A stretch of 64,000 nt of DNA from Cladophialophora immunda (lineage: Eukaryota; Ascomycota; Eurotiomycetes; Chaetothyriales; Herpotrichiellaceae), in the NCBI RefSeq assembly GCF_000835495.1, contig NW_015622542.1, forward strand, positions 4,052,485 to 4,116,484. The letters are read 5' to 3'. Positions 33,253 through 45,424 of the stretch are shown here, in pieces; position 1 is the first letter of the stretch; each line of letters begins with the position of its first letter. The notes beneath the pieces were generated by a model. It had not been told where the DNA came from, ran no database searches, and saw only the letters and a list, made by a program, of their open reading frames with translations. The position numbers and the translations under genes were made by a program.

Positions 33253-34808
33253 TCACCAGGCGTGCACATCGACCAGATTCAGCCAATTGACCACCCCCAT
33301 GGCCTTGACCAGATTGCCCTTCAAGTCCAAGTGCACGCCGTCGTACTTGGAGGCCTGCACGCTCATGTTCCAGGTGCCCATGGTCTCGACGCCTCTGTGG
33401 GCGGCCTCGGCGCGCACGCTCTCCTCGAAGATCATGAGCGCCTTGTCGCCCTGGCTGACGAGCCACTCGTCCGGCTTCCTCACGCCCGCGGCGTTTGGCG
33501 TGATGAACAGGCGCGGCCAGAGGGAGTGGGAGTGGGCGCGTTGCTTGGTCTCCGCGGCCGCGGCGGAGGACAGGAGGTAGGGGGCTTGGACGAGCGTGTG
33601 CGTCAGGATGCCGTCCAGCCAGTTCAGCGTGGCTTGGAGGTCGAGGTCGTTCCACAGGCCATGGCCGAAGATGAAAGCGTACGGTTTGCCGGGTTTGGTC
33701 GGGGACAGCAGGGCCTTGTAGCGGTTTACCTCCTCGTTGTCGAGCGGGAAGCGGAGCATCATCTCGATGACTAGGTCGATGGGGCTTTCGCGCGAGCACG
33801 ACAAGCTCGACGGGTCGTGTTCCAGGACCGAGGAGGTGGAGAAGATGCCTTGTACAGAGCAGGATTTGACGTCCATCTGGTGGTTGCAGAAGCAGTCGCG
33901 CCTGGTTTGTGGGTCACCGGTCAGCAAGAGTAGAGTTCAGTCAGGCAAGCCTGGACATACAATTCCTGGTCATCGAAGTTCCAGTTCGTCACTGCTCCGT
34001 ATCCGAGATCTTTGCGCAGAAGCACGTTCAACGCCCCCACCACATGTCTCATCATACTGTCACCCACGACAATGACTTTTTCAAACCGTGAGAAAATCTC
34101 GCAGACCTCCTCTGTAGTGAACCAGCGCATGTCGCACCCGAGTGGAATGAAAGGCTGGTCGAACCCAATTCGCCCGCCTCCAGAGAAGGCTCGTAGGAAG
34201 TCCTCTCGCGTAGCACACAACGGAGAAAAGGCAGAGTGCAAGTCAAGCGAGGAGATTTGGCATTCGCTGTGATTTCGCCAGGCGTAGTTTTGGAAGGTGT
34301 CGATCGTGTCTGGTGCCCGATAGGTCGAGTTTTCTGGAGGTTCAAATGCGGGAATGGAGGCAGTGGATGGATTGTAGCCGAATTCGACGTTGATGCAAGC
34401 GGAGAGCCCAAGGTAACGGCCAGACTTCAAGTCTAAGTGTCAGTTTGCACCGATAATGCAGCAGCCTCTGCAGCCTGGATGTTGAGACAGATATACGTAC
34501 CAACACGCCGTAGTGAGTCAATTTGCACATGAAGAACCACACCACGAAAAGGAGCAGGAGAAGCTGGATGAAGCGGCGCTTCAGCAACACGCGCAGCGGG
34601 ACTGGACGAAACTCCATCCTGACCTCGCCGGCTTCGAGATCATCGACGTTGGGAGAGGGCGGAGGAGTGGTGCCGGTGATGCTGTCAGGGCGGCAACGAC
34701 GCCGCAAGGTTGCTGGGGCGGAAGAACTATCCGCCGATCAGTATCAGGCTGTGCCAGGCGGTCGACAACGAGTTCAACAATGTGTGGAATGGCGTTCACT
34801 CACCTCAT
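33253..34808 (-). CDS. SGNH / PC-esterase-like type II membrane protein
   Basis: Model with four exons: 34804-34808, 34497-34681, 33961-34432 and 33253-33901, giving 436 aa. The first exon would be only ATGAG before a consensus GTGAGT donor; if it is not used, translation can start at the ATG at 34617. A cytoplasmic Pro-rich N-terminus is followed by one helix (about residues 38-54, RFIQLLLLLFVVWFFM), then a lumenal domain. Catalytic-type motifs are VVGDSMMRH (Ser about 189) and, near the C-terminus, YDGVHLD (Asp 408, His 411), the GDS and DxxH pair of SGNH acyl-esterases or O-acetyltransferases. Cysteines and NHS/NMS sequons fit a secretory-pathway location. It may add or remove acetyl groups on glycans. 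The third intron boundary uses a weaker GTATAT donor. Confidence 0.78.
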
Positions 34809-35203
34809 GTTGTTGTGGTGGACTTTCGGAACGGAGAAACGTCATCCCGGGAGATTATATAGATGGATTTGGAAGGCTGACTTTGAGGGTGAGGCACACA
34901 CCACGTCTTCTCATGATCTTCACCGTTGTCGCCAGAGTGCTGTCACAACACATGTCGTAGTCAATGTCAACCTTGAACAACGCTGCCTGCCCAGTCACAG
35001 ACTCCACCATCAGTCCAATCCTCATGACGACATCCTCAGTCCAATACTGCATCGATCGCACGTCAACGCTTGGGCGCACATTTTCAACAGTTGCTGGTTG
35101 ACACCTTTGCGTCCGGAACGCCCCCTGTCAACAAGAGAAGGCTGAGATCTCTATTGTGCACAAAACGCTTCATTCATTCATTGTCACCACTCAATGAGCT
35201 CAC
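34809..35203. other. Intergenic region
   Basis: 395 bp between two minus-strand genes: promoter of the SGNH-like gene and 3' flank of the TPR-like gene. Nothing else is seen. Confidence 0.35.
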
Positions 35204-36991
35204 TCACACGCGAGTTGACAACCAGCCTCCAGCGATAGCCTGCAGCGGCTCTTGCAGGAGCGGTAGAGTCTTCTGTCTCCGCAGTTCAACCTGTAGATTC
35301 TCCTCATCCCATCTCCTTCTCTCAGTTCGAGCCTTTTCAAGCTGTTGTGTTCTGCCGAGACCGAGTCCGAAAAGCCCCTTGCCGCTCTCAATTTCCTGTT
35401 CCTTTTTCGCCGCAAGTCGCGCCATCTGTTGAGACATAGCTTTCCAGTTTTGGAGACCGGTTTCCAAACATTCGCGGCATCGGTCCCTTCCGTCCTGCTC
35501 CTTTTGTTCGTCCATCACCCACATGATAGCTTCGGCAGCTTCAACACTGTCTCTCGTCCAGCTAAGGCCTTTTGCCCGTTCGCTGTCACTTGTGGCAAAA
35601 AGGATCTCCCCAATGTATGTCATGAGCCCTACCTCTTCACAGGCTTCCTTCAATGTGTGATATGGCCTTTCATTGCCAGTAGGCGGAGGTGGAGGATATG
35701 GCCTCTCAACCAATAGATCTTTCAAAGCATATACATAGGACAACCAGCCTTCATCCTTCTCCACTTTGACTTTTGATGCCCCAATGGCTGGGCCAAGGGG
35801 AGATGCAGGCAGAGTCTTCCTAGCTCTCAGAACGCTTAGAAATACTGGAAGAGCTTTCTTCACGTTTCCGTCTCTGACATGGTGAACTCCAAATGCAGTG
35901 CAGACTCGTAAAATGTTGTCGCTTACGGCATCTTCTCGGCCCTTGAGAATCATCCCCGTCTGAACATCAATCACATCTGCAGTCCCCGTTGGCAAACCGG
36001 ATTGAGCGATCTCTGCGGCTTTGACGTAAAGACCTTCAGCTGTGCTATTTTCCCCCTTGAAATCACACCAATCGGCATATGCCAGAGCCGCGTCGAGTCG
36101 TTGCCGCGTATCAAAGCCAGTAGTGGCCAATATCTTCTCGTAAAAAACAGAGGGGGGCAGAAAGGCGTCTTCCACTTCCTCCGATGTGGGTGGACTGTTA
36201 TGACCGTGTTTCTTATCGTATGGGAGCGGCTTCGGTCGTGGATTGGTTGGTGAAGGGATACTCTCCCAAGGATACACGCGGCCTCCTCTGGCGTCCCCTT
36301 TCAACTTGCACATACCCTCCAGATGTTCAGCCACACGCGCAGCACCCATAAGAGCTTCGTGATACCCTCGTCGCCATTGGTCACTTTTGGCACTCACGTC
36401 GAACCCTTCAGTCGTGTCCGCAGAGGACGCCTCCGTCTCCGCGTGCTTGATGAGAAACTGGCCGTCCACCTTTTCATTTTCCAGCCTTTCGAGGACGCTC
36501 AGGTATAGCCGACCAGCCTTTGCCCAATCCGTCAGGATCTGATTCACTTTGGCGCCGTCCGCAAGCTCTGTGAATTTTGCCTCGCGCATCCACCACCGAC
36601 TCCAGAATGACCAATCCCCGGGCGTGGGATAATCTCGTTCAAGCTTGGTGTGCACCATGCCCATCGAAAGGATGGTGAGCAGGAGAGCCGTGGGCCAAAG
36701 GTAGGCATTGATTCGTACATAGCGCCAGAATTGTTCCTTCCAGCGCTGTTTGCGTTCGGTTGAGATGAATCGTCCGACGTGTGTTTGGAGGGTGTTGCCA
36801 CGGGGGAAAGGGTACAAGAAAGGCAGCTGCGGGCGTAGAATAGGTCGAGCCACCACTAACAACGAAGGCTTGTGCGTGAAAAACCTCGGCCGCGGAGGTC
36901 TTGAGTAGAAGAAATCGTGGGTTCGAATGATATACCGAGAGCCTCTCGAGCTCCGGCGGGAAGACGGCACGGCAAGTTTGGAGAATGCCAT
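35204..36991 (-). CDS. TPR-like mitochondrial inner-membrane protein, possible Mgr3-type
   Basis: A single-exon gene. The start chosen is the ATG at 36991, giving 595 aa that begin MAFSKLAVPSSRRSSRGSRY, a basic mitochondrial-type presequence; an upstream in-frame ATG at 37105 would add 38 residues. One transmembrane helix lies at about 97-114 (LWPTALLLTILSMGMV), followed by conserved-looking blocks (PGDWSFWSRWW) and a long helical region with TPR-like stretches (AALAYADWCDFKGENSTAEG, VKKALPVFLSVLRARK). The architecture, an N-terminal anchor with TPRs outside, matches fungal proteins annotated as Mgr3-like adaptors of the i-AAA protease. That name is an inference. Location in the inner membrane is moderately supported. 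Confidence 0.75.
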   Translation of the reverse strand: MAFSKLAVPSSRRSSRGSRYIIRTHDFFYSRPPRPRFFTHKPSLLVVARPILRPQLPFLYPFPRGNTLQTHVGRFISTERKQRWKEQFWRYVRINAYLWPTALLLTILSMGMVHTKLERDYPTPGDWSFWSRWWMREAKFTELADGAKVNQILTDWAKAGRLYLSVLERLENEKVDGQFLIKHAETEASSADTTEGFDVSAKSDQWRRGYHEALMGAARVAEHLEGMCKLKGDARGGRVYPWESIPSPTNPRPKPLPYDKKHGHNSPPTSEEVEDAFLPPSVFYEKILATTGFDTRQRLDAALAYADWCDFKGENSTAEGLYVKAAEIAQSGLPTGTADVIDVQTGMILKGREDAVSDNILRVCTAFGVHHVRDGNVKKALPVFLSVLRARKTLPASPLGPAIGASKVKVEKDEGWLSYVYALKDLLVERPYPPPPPTGNERPYHTLKEACEEVGLMTYIGEILFATSDSERAKGLSWTRDSVEAAEAIMWVMDEQKEQDGRDRCRECLETGLQNWKAMSQQMARLAAKKEQEIESGKGLFGLGLGRTQQLEKARTERRRWDEENLQVELRRQKTLPLLQEPLQAIAGGWLSTRV

Positions 36992-38430
36992 GATAGTCAG
37001 TGATGCCCAATCGGCGCGAGGGCCGTCGAGAACGAGGTGAGGAATGCCTCTACGCTTAGGAGGTTGTATTGTGGACGTGAGCTGCAACGGCGATGTCTGT
37101 CCCATCTCCGCATTAACTGAGGAGTTGTCGGTCTCGACGGAGCATTAGCGCTCAAGCGCAGATTATACGGTGGTCCATGGTCTCCATGTGACAAGAAGGC
37201 TGTCCCTCTGCCTTTGCTCCCACGACCTTTCAGGCACTTCCTATTCACAATTTACAATAACGACCCGTGACAGGCTCTCAAGCATTCTCCATGGGGATAC
37301 CAACTCCATGACTCCCTGCTGCCATGGGGTTGCGACTTTCCGCAACTGATGCGGGCTGCTCCTCACCAACCAGATCTACGCCTCACAGCTCGTCAGAAAC
37401 TTCTCTCAATTTCGATGCCCAACATGCCTTGTCATTGAGAGGTAGTCCTTCTGTCATGAATATTGGTCAGTATTCACTGTCAACGGCTCCGGTATTGGTG
37501 CCACACGCACCGAATGCTGCCCGAGAGAGGTCTTCATGTGTTTACCACGGGGACGGAACGGCGACAGGTTCCGCGCTCGAATTTCCAGATCCAGGCCACC
37601 CCACCGCTTGGGCGCCGAGAGCTTCATGGGCCGGTAAATGTTCCTGAACTTCGATTGCTGTGCCTGAGGAGCTTATCTCTAGCATCAAAGATTCCCAATC
37701 GTCAGCACTAGCGATGCGAGCTTGAAGTGTTAACTGAATTCCTTGCCACTCCTCATTCGAAGCTGACACGGGGCACAAACTCGAATACAGGAAGTGTCTT
37801 CCCCCAAGTATGACCGTTCTGGAAGTCAAAGGGGACACAGGACTCGCATGACCTGGAACAGAAAGTCGATTTTGTTGTGGAAGTTGTTTCCTGCTCAGGG
37901 AGCAATAAGGTCTATAGACACTATGATTTATGGTATGTGTGGAATATTTTGCCGCGTGAAGCGTCAAGTTAAGTCAGGCCTGCCTCCTGAATCGATGGAG
38001 ATTGTACCAAGAGATTCCTTCTCGTAAATGCACGACAGCCCCTCTTTTTGTAGAATCTTGTAACGCCCAAAGAATCCGACGATCCTAAGTGTGCTAGGTC
38101 TCCTCAACGACCTGGAGCTGATATTTCTAACGAGTGACCACCAGCCCGTAGGCTCCTCTCTCGCTTGGCGATTCGCTCTGGAATCTAAACCCTTGGCCCG
38201 TGGTCGGGAGCAGTTTGTCATCTGGACGTCTCACCAGTGCACGGAGGAGGCGGCCGCTTATGTTTTTGTGCCCCGTCATCAACGCTGACAGTGGCGATGA
38301 GTAAAGTAATCGAACGTTCAAGGGCGTTTGAGCTTCTCGACACATTTTTTCCTTTCGTCTTTGAAAATTTAGGGAGATAAGGACCAGATAATGTGATAGT
38401 CTCTCTTTCTTCCTCACAGACGAGCAGGCT
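36992..38430. other. Intergenic region
   Basis: About 1.4 kb between two minus-strand genes. Small ORFs on both strands are unrecognised. Confidence 0.4.
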
Positions 38431-39478
38431 TTAAACCAGGGCGAGTATGCTCATGGCCAAGACCAAAGCCATCATGGACCTTGGCAAGCTCACCACTCCT
38501 GCCCCGTTGCCCACCTGCTGCACCAGACTCGAGTCCTCGACCACCTTCACGCATGTCAGATGGGCTTCCGGCAAGGCCTGACTCTGAGCGTTCGAAGAAG
38601 CAGCTGGGTTGTAAAAGACGGTCAGCACTGGCGTTATGCTGTAGAAGAATGGCGCGATGTCACTCGAGACATCTTCCGAAGTGACCGTTTGAGTCTCAAT
38701 TAGGGCAATGTTATACTTTGTGCCACTCGAAACGCTGGACGATGGGTGGCAGGTAGTTTGGGCGATGGGAGCGTCAACCGGGGATTGAGGACCGGTAATC
38801 TCTGGAAGGAACATGTCAGCAGGTAATGCCATTGAGGTTGGAGGTGTCATATGTTTGAAACTCACCTTTAGGGACAATAGTTCCCCATGTAACGGTTGCT
38901 ATCGTCTGGCACGATTGCGGAGGGTTTGCTTCCATCGTAGTCTGCAAAGCGGTGCACACAGAGCGGTTGTCGAGATTGTTTGTGGACCCAAGAGTCTGTA
39001 CCTGCTGCTTGGCCTGAGACAGGATATCATTGACACAGGCATCCTGCAGCGTCTGCCCACATGTGACTGGTCCATATTCCGTGACACTGTTGAGCGGTAG
39101 ACTTCTTGCAATCCCTTCAAAGAACAACGCACAGCCTGCAAATCCGGTCGGGTTCGCAAGGTTCATCGACGGAGGGGAGCCGAGGTAGAAATTCTTCGTG
39201 AAGGTGACGTCGCTCGAGTTCGACGACGAGGCCCCGACGGTCCAGGTGAGCGGCTCATTGTTCGGGGACAGACTGGTGTTGAAGGAGGCTGTGCCGATGA
39301 ATGAACTGGTCGTGTTGCCGATTGTACATTCGTTGTTGGCCCCACCATTGCAGTCCAGGACGTCGCAGCCAACCAGCTGGGAATAGGTTTGCTGGAGGAG
39401 GAGCGATAAGCATATCGCAAGGGCCCATATGTTGCCGCGGGCCACAGGTCCTCCTCTTCGGTCGTGGGCAAGAGACAT
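38431..39478 (-). CDS. Predicted GPI-anchored cell-surface protein
   Basis: Two exons, 38866-39478 and 38431-38801, with a 64-nt intron (donor GTGAGT, acceptor CAG) give 327 aa. The start is ATG at 39478. A signal peptide ends near residue 33 (ICLSLLLQQTYS). The mature part has about ten Cys residues (LVGCDVLDCNGG, CALFF, CGQTLQDACV, CTAL, SCQT, TTCHPSS, LTCVKV) and many N-glycosylation sequons (NTT, NTS, NSS). The last 20 residues are hydrophobic (SMMALVLAMSILALV) after a small-residue stretch (GNGAG), the pattern of a GPI-attachment signal. I do not recognise the family. A cell-wall or plasma-membrane role is inferred from topology only. Confidence 0.78.
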
Positions 39479-41149
39479 GTTCACGAGAAACGACAGCGAA
39501 CCAAGGACAGAGATGAGGTCGAACAGAAGGCCATAATCTCTTCCAAGACGATGTGGACAAACAAACGGTCAAGCAAAGAGGGCGGTTCCATCGCATGTTA
39601 TGAACCTCGTTCTTTGGGCCTTATTTTTTGCCTGCGTGAACTTACCTTTACATTGAGTTTCCACTTGTATGCGTGTCATATGCATCCCGCCAACATGAAA
39701 CACCTCCTCATGCGAGCGGTTCGGGAAGAATACAGAATCCAAACGCCAGCAGTCCCGAAGAAAATCCATAATTAGCAATGCAGATTGATTTGTGGGCCGG
39801 GTCAGCGCTTACCTTTACTTGTAGTCAGTTATCTAAGGACACTGGCGGACGACGGTATGCTATTGGCTGACATTATTATCCAGTGGATCTCAAATCGGCG
39901 CTGTTTATTGGCTAGCCAGCCCGTTCTGAGCGCTTAATGTTGCTATATTCGTCGAGCTTGGCCCGGACTGGGCAGTCAAGTCATTGCTCCATCACGCTTG
40001 TCCCTTTGAGGCGATTCCACCTGGCCTGGCCTCGACGATTAGACATCGAAGACAAACCTTCTGGAGTGTTGCGGTTGGCGGCGACATCTCCGAATCACCA
40101 ATGGGAAATGCTGTAGCACTTCCTGCAGTCTTTGCCCCTCTTTGATTAAGTTCGCCATCTCAAAAGTACAATGCCATCTACAAAGCGCCCAACCAGGAGT
40201 GGCTTGCCGCAAAGTCGATCGCTCAGTTCGTTTGCCGCTTTTCTTCCATTGCAGAGTATACAGTATTCAGCCAAAGGGAAACGCGCTCGTCGGCCATGCT
40301 CTTGGAGAGGATCATCAGGGGCACTACGAGGCACGCGACGCACAGGCTGATGTAGGTAAGGCTGTGCTGACATAATGCATTGCGTCGATCTCGAGCAAGG
40401 CTGAATATCCCTGAAGCGACATCAAGCACTTGCATAACCCCACGGTTGTCTTCAAATACAAGTTATGTATCAAGGATACCCTGTCAGTACGCTCACGTCG
40501 GTAATGATGGAGATCACTGTGATCGTCACTGAGTGACTAGGTTGGCGGAGACTATGGACACTGTCGTAGTGCTTCTACTCAGTACTGCGTAGGCAATCAA
40601 GGAGAGGCGAGATCTTCCGCAGGCTGGAGATCAGAAGCCTAGAAGTGTGATAACAGAACGCAAATGTCTTGCCCCTCGCGAAAGAGTCAACGTGATCTGT
40701 GGTGCACCACATGCATGAATTGAACAGAGTTACAAATGCTATGCTAAAAGTAGACAAAAAATGTTGTCACAGCTTCCCGTTCCAGCCTTCCATACAGGCA
40801 TTCCGCGCTCACACTCGATGTAATCATGCAACGCTTTCTTTATGTGTCTCAAGGCCGACTCCGGTCAAAACAACTAGGATGCCTCATCTTTGTTGAATTG
40901 CTGAGAAAAGACATGCACTTCTGAAGCCAGAACACTCTGCTTGCTCGCTTGAAATGGATTTTGTCCGTTGCCGTATCACGGCATGATCTTGTATTGTAAT
41001 AGTCTAGAATGGGCGTCGTTGGTAACAGAGCATGATGCCTGACCAGCTGTCCTCTGTAGAAAAATCGTCTTCACTGAGGTCATTTCGATGCGTTCCGCAT
41101 GTACTCAATAAACGTGTGCTTCACTTATTTCCGAAAATGTATTCTGTCC
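39479..41149. other. Intergenic region
   Basis: About 1.7 kb between two minus-strand genes. Two inverted CCAAT boxes (ATTGG at 39862-39866 and 39907-39911) lie about 400 bp before the GPI-protein start. No gene is supported. Confidence 0.4.
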
Positions 41150-44091
41150 TTATTGTGTCATCGTAACATCCTGGTCTGGATCAGCAGGAGTCTCGGCATC
41201 CTCCACTTCGAAACGAATATCTGGTGTTGGTTCTGGCCGCGCGAAAGGTGTCCTCGTCACCCGCTCTATTAAATCCGGTGGTAACAACGGCAGTTCGATT
41301 TGCCGATCGGATTCACTTCGAGGCAGGTCTGGTCTCAGTTGGTCGGCAGCGTCAGCTTCTGCAAGTGCTCGCAGCATTGCTTCGCGTTGTGCTTCTTCTT
41401 CCAAAAGGGACCTTTCTCGGCTTCGCCGCTCCCGACTACTGCGCCTGGGACCTTCTCCTTGACTGAGTGGGGTTGACGAGTAACTTCGTGGAGGCGCCAG
41501 AAGATTACTCAATCTTGACCGGCTGTTCACCCTAGATAAGTGAGGGCTGTTGGATCGTGATGGATGCCGACTACCCGGCCGACTACCTGGAATGGTGGAC
41601 ATGATTGCCTCGTGGTTGGCATCAAAGGCGCTGAAACCTGGCGCAGGTCGCAAAAAAGACTGCCGGACGTCGGCAGGGTTTCTGAATGATGCTCCTGGAA
41701 CATGTCTTCGAGGGGGTTCTGAGGAGAACAAATGCGGATTTGACCAGCCGGGAAATCTCCTCGGATCGTCCAGCCCAAAGTATCCTGCTCTAGGATCCTG
41801 GGAATAGTGGCCTATTTCGAGAGGCCGAGAACTGCCTTCGCTAGAGCCGTGCACTGGAGCAGAAGGAGCGTAGAGACTCGAAGTTGACTCCAAGGTATGT
41901 CTCCGTGAGGGTGTGCGAGATGTGCTCCTTGCCCGCTCGCCATATTCCGCCGATACATCAAATGCGTTGGGATAGCCAGGGCTCCGCGATCGGCGCTCGT
42001 ATGGCTCTGGTTGATAGAGGTTATTAGGATTGGTGAGATTTAGGTGTGGCGAAGCTTGGGATGTGCGAGACTCAGGAGGTAAGGATGCACCTGGCGTCCA
42101 TGGGCCCATTGGTTGCACCTGATCGAACGGCAGCAGTGGCATCTCAACGTGAAAGCTGCTGGGATAATCGTGTAAACTTCGTGTCCGGGGTCGTGACAGA
42201 TGTGCATTCGCTAAATGCAAACCGTGTCGATGGGAGTTCAGCACGGGATCGATCAAGTGCTCGTTGCCATCAATAGTACCATCATCCGACATCGTGTCGG
42301 CGCCCGGGCTGTCCGCTTCGTCAAGCAGACTCTCGTCAATTGCATCACGATTTTCTCGCTGCGCCTCATCCTCAGCAAGACGCAAGAGGTGGTCACGAAG
42401 CCGTTGGACACCATCTCCCGAAAAGACGCAAAATACGTCTCGTTGGGGATGTGTAAACTCGGCCGGAGCATCGCGGCAGAAGCAGGTCAAATCATCGCGG
42501 AGAAATGCTTGCACGCCCGTCAACGACAGATGAGTCAGCCGAGGGCAATGGTGAAGAAGTGCCGTGATTCCCTATTCATTTATTAGACAGAGTGACAAGT
42601 CGACTGGGTTACCCATACCTTGAGCGTCAAATTCACGCAGTAGCTGAGATGGACTCTTTCAAGCGATACGAATTGTGAAGGCACCCCGATCTTCCCACCC
42701 GGGCCGAACATAAGTTGGCCTCTAGCCAGCGCTATGATACTTTGATCTGTCAAGTTCTGACACTTGACCAGACCAATTCTGCGAAGCTTCGGGAGTTGCG
42801 CCAAATGGCGGACACTGGCGTCCGTCAGCCGGGAGCAACATGCCAGGTCAATATATCGAATCCGATTGCACGCCTTCACCAGCTGAATGACAGCATTGTC
42901 CGTCAGATTGATACAATGCCCTAAATGGATGTAATGCAGATTCTTGGTCAGCTTGCAGATGGAGGCAACGGCGCGATCTGTAATGTGTCTGCACTTGGCC
43001 AACACCAGATTCCTCAGACGAGGTGCGGCGGGAATGATCCTTGCAATAGCGTCGTCTCGGACTTGTTCGCAGGCTGTCAGATCCAAAATCCGCAACGCGT
43101 CAAAGGAGAGTCGGGGAGGGAGATTGGTAAAGGCCGAATCGTTGATATCGATGCAATGAGCCAAGCGCAGCTCTCTCAGATGAGACAGATTGGAGAGGAG
43201 TGCGGTGACCGATTCCGAAGTGATGGAATGACAGCCAGCGAGGTCAATTTCTAGAATTGATCGGCAATTTCTGGCAACCGCCGTAATGGACAGATCTGTT
43301 GCTCGCACCACGCCATTAAGTTTCAGTCTTTTGAGTTGCCTGCAGTTCTCTGCGATCTCCATCAAAGACTCGTCGGTGATGTTGGAGCAATTGGTGATGT
43401 TGAGGCCCTGCAATTTTGCGCAATTCTGGGCCACAACATGTAAGGTGCGGTCTGTTAGAGCGTCCAATTCGGTAACATCAAGTGCTTGGAGCTTCCTGCA
43501 GCCATCCACCAGGCCTGCAACACCAAAATCGGTTAGGTTCGAGCAGTTGGTCAGCGTTAGGCGCTCGACACCCTTGCAGTTCATAAATGGCTGGACTGTG
43601 CCGTCGTTGATCTTGTCTGCAATTGCGGATAGGTTCAATCTCTTGACCATCTCATGATATGGAAAATAACTCTTGTCACCCTTTCCCAGAGCGGCCACAA
43701 CGTTCAGCAGGTTTGACCACTTGTTGCACAAGGGGCGATGCCATAGAATGCCCACGGTGTACAAGGCCCAGTGATAGGAGACCATCATACAATTCCGCAG
43801 GTCGGATGTTGTGGTCAGTTTTGCCAGGATAGCGATGAGGATTTCGGGAGGCAATTTGGATATGGGGGAGAGGCGATGGACCTGTTCAAGGTCAACATCG
43901 TTGTCGCACTCTCGAATAGTCGTGATGGCGCCGAGGGAGGACTGCGAATCATTGGCATGTGCCATGAAGTAATCGGTGTCTTCATCATCGCCTGGACATG
44001 GAGAACTGTCTGAGCTGTCCGAATCGGCGGTGACAGTACTCAGATTTCGTGTATGGATGGGGGTAAGGCGAGACCGCGGTTCGTCCGTCAT
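41150..44091 (-). CDS. grrA: F-box/leucine-rich repeat protein Grr1 (SCF substrate receptor)
   Basis: Two exons, 42619-44091 and 41150-42571, flank a 47-nt intron (donor GTATGG, acceptor TAG) and give 964 aa. Start is ATG at 44091; the open frame further upstream has no ATG. Residues about 75-122 form the F-box (ISKLPPEILIAILAKLTT). A run of roughly 12-13 Cys-type LRRs follows to about residue 510, each with the L-L-NC-N/IT-ES pattern. The intron falls inside the last repeats and splicing continues into GITALLHHCPRLTHLSLTGV. The C-terminal 370 residues are Arg/Ser/Pro-rich and disordered. Grr1 selects phosphorylated proteins for SCF ubiquitination in nutrient signalling and the cell cycle; grrA of A. 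nidulans is needed for ascospore maturation. The tail makes it longer than the roughly 590-1150 aa relatives I can recall at the low end. Confidence 0.93.
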
Positions 44092-44832
44092 GTTTGCGGA
44101 ATCAGGCTGCGTGGGCGGCAATGAGCAGAGATCTGGGACTGTAGCAGAGTGTACGGAGTATCCTAGAGTCCCACGGATCTGTGCGTCTGTAGCAGCATAG
44201 ACCAACTCCTCAAAAGTGCCTTCAGAGGTAACTTCGTGAGTAAGGAGTCATTGCTCGGTGGTGATGCCGTCGGTATGCTTGGTTTTCGAGGGGGTAGAGG
44301 GTTCGGCGCATCCGGTTGCGGCGGTGAAAGGTCACGACGTAAACAGACTAGGCATATGCATTAAGCCTCGAGCAGAACGTGACAATATAACATGCAGTGT
44401 TCGCCGAGGGCTGTAAAGGGATGATGAGGGTATGGAAGGGGGTTAGGAGAGGTGGTGCGGGAATGGGCTTGTGTCGGGCGCAGAGAGTTGTTGAAGAACG
44501 GGTGGTCGAAGGATGCAGGGCCGGACGGATGATGGAGGAGTCAGGGAGTGAGAGAAAGGAGGCGTTCGGTGGTCGTGGTGGCAGAGTGGCTAGTGCCGCT
44601 GGGTTGGGCAATGGTTGAATGGCCGACCAGCCGCAGCAAGTCTGGCTATAGTTCACGCGCCCGGGGCACCTCGCCCCCCTTCGTACCCTCACCCGGCTGA
44701 GGAGTGGCACTGACAAATCAACTTTATTCCCCAGAGGGCCCCCAAAGAGGCACCTAATGTTTTCGCTATGGGACGCTTTGGTGTACCCAAGTGCCAGACT
44801 ACAAAACCCATAGCTTTCAACTGCTAGGTATG

Positions 44833-44849
44833 TACGGAGTACGGAGTAC
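44833..44849. repeat. Doubled TACGGAGTA motif
   Basis: Two overlapping copies of TACGGAGTA. Single copies occur at 44152-44160 and 58231-58239. Confidence 0.7.
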
Positions 44850-45063
44850 AAGGACCTCGAAACCCCCCAAGAGCTCTTGCTTTTGGCTAACGGGAGATCA
44901 GCAGTGGGCAGCAACGACTTCTCCATTATCCTGTACCCGGTCCCTACCTGCAGTACGTGGGATGCAGACTGCGTGATAACAAAGCTCAGCTGCCAAGGTT
45001 GGCTGGTGATACTGCTTTCCTGCTGCCGGGTTTGGGCCCTTCCAAGTACCAGTAGTCGATGTT

Positions 45064-45087
45064 TACCTACCTACCTACCTACCTACC
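45064..45087. repeat. (TACC)6 tetranucleotide repeat
   Basis: Six perfect tandem TACC units in intergenic DNA. Confidence 0.9.
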
Positions 45088-45424
45088 TAGGGAGGTCCCT
45101 ACTTGGGAGGGCCAGTGACTTCCTCTCACCCAGTCATCCAGTTGCGTCACGGACTGTGGCTAAGGACCCCAGGGAGGCTCAACCAGCGAAAAGAAGCCAA
45201 GCTGGGCACTGTTACTTGACCACGACCAGATCCAACCCCATCCACAGGGCCCCCGAAGCAATGGGCCATCACATTGTTATTGGCATCTCTGAGGAACTCC
45301 CTTGCCACTTGCTGTCAAATACAATGCCGGAGATTCCACATGGCGGCTTTGCTTGCTGCAACTCACAACGCTTTTTACATCATACACCGGATGCGCTATC
45401 AATCTACTGCAGACTATTATTGCA

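Larger units (their letters stand above)
44092..45424. other. Intergenic region, Grr1 promoter side
   Basis: About 1.3 kb upstream of Grr1. It contains TACGGAGTA motifs (44152-44160 and 44833-44849) and a TACC tandem repeat (45064-45087). No gene is supported. Confidence 0.4.
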
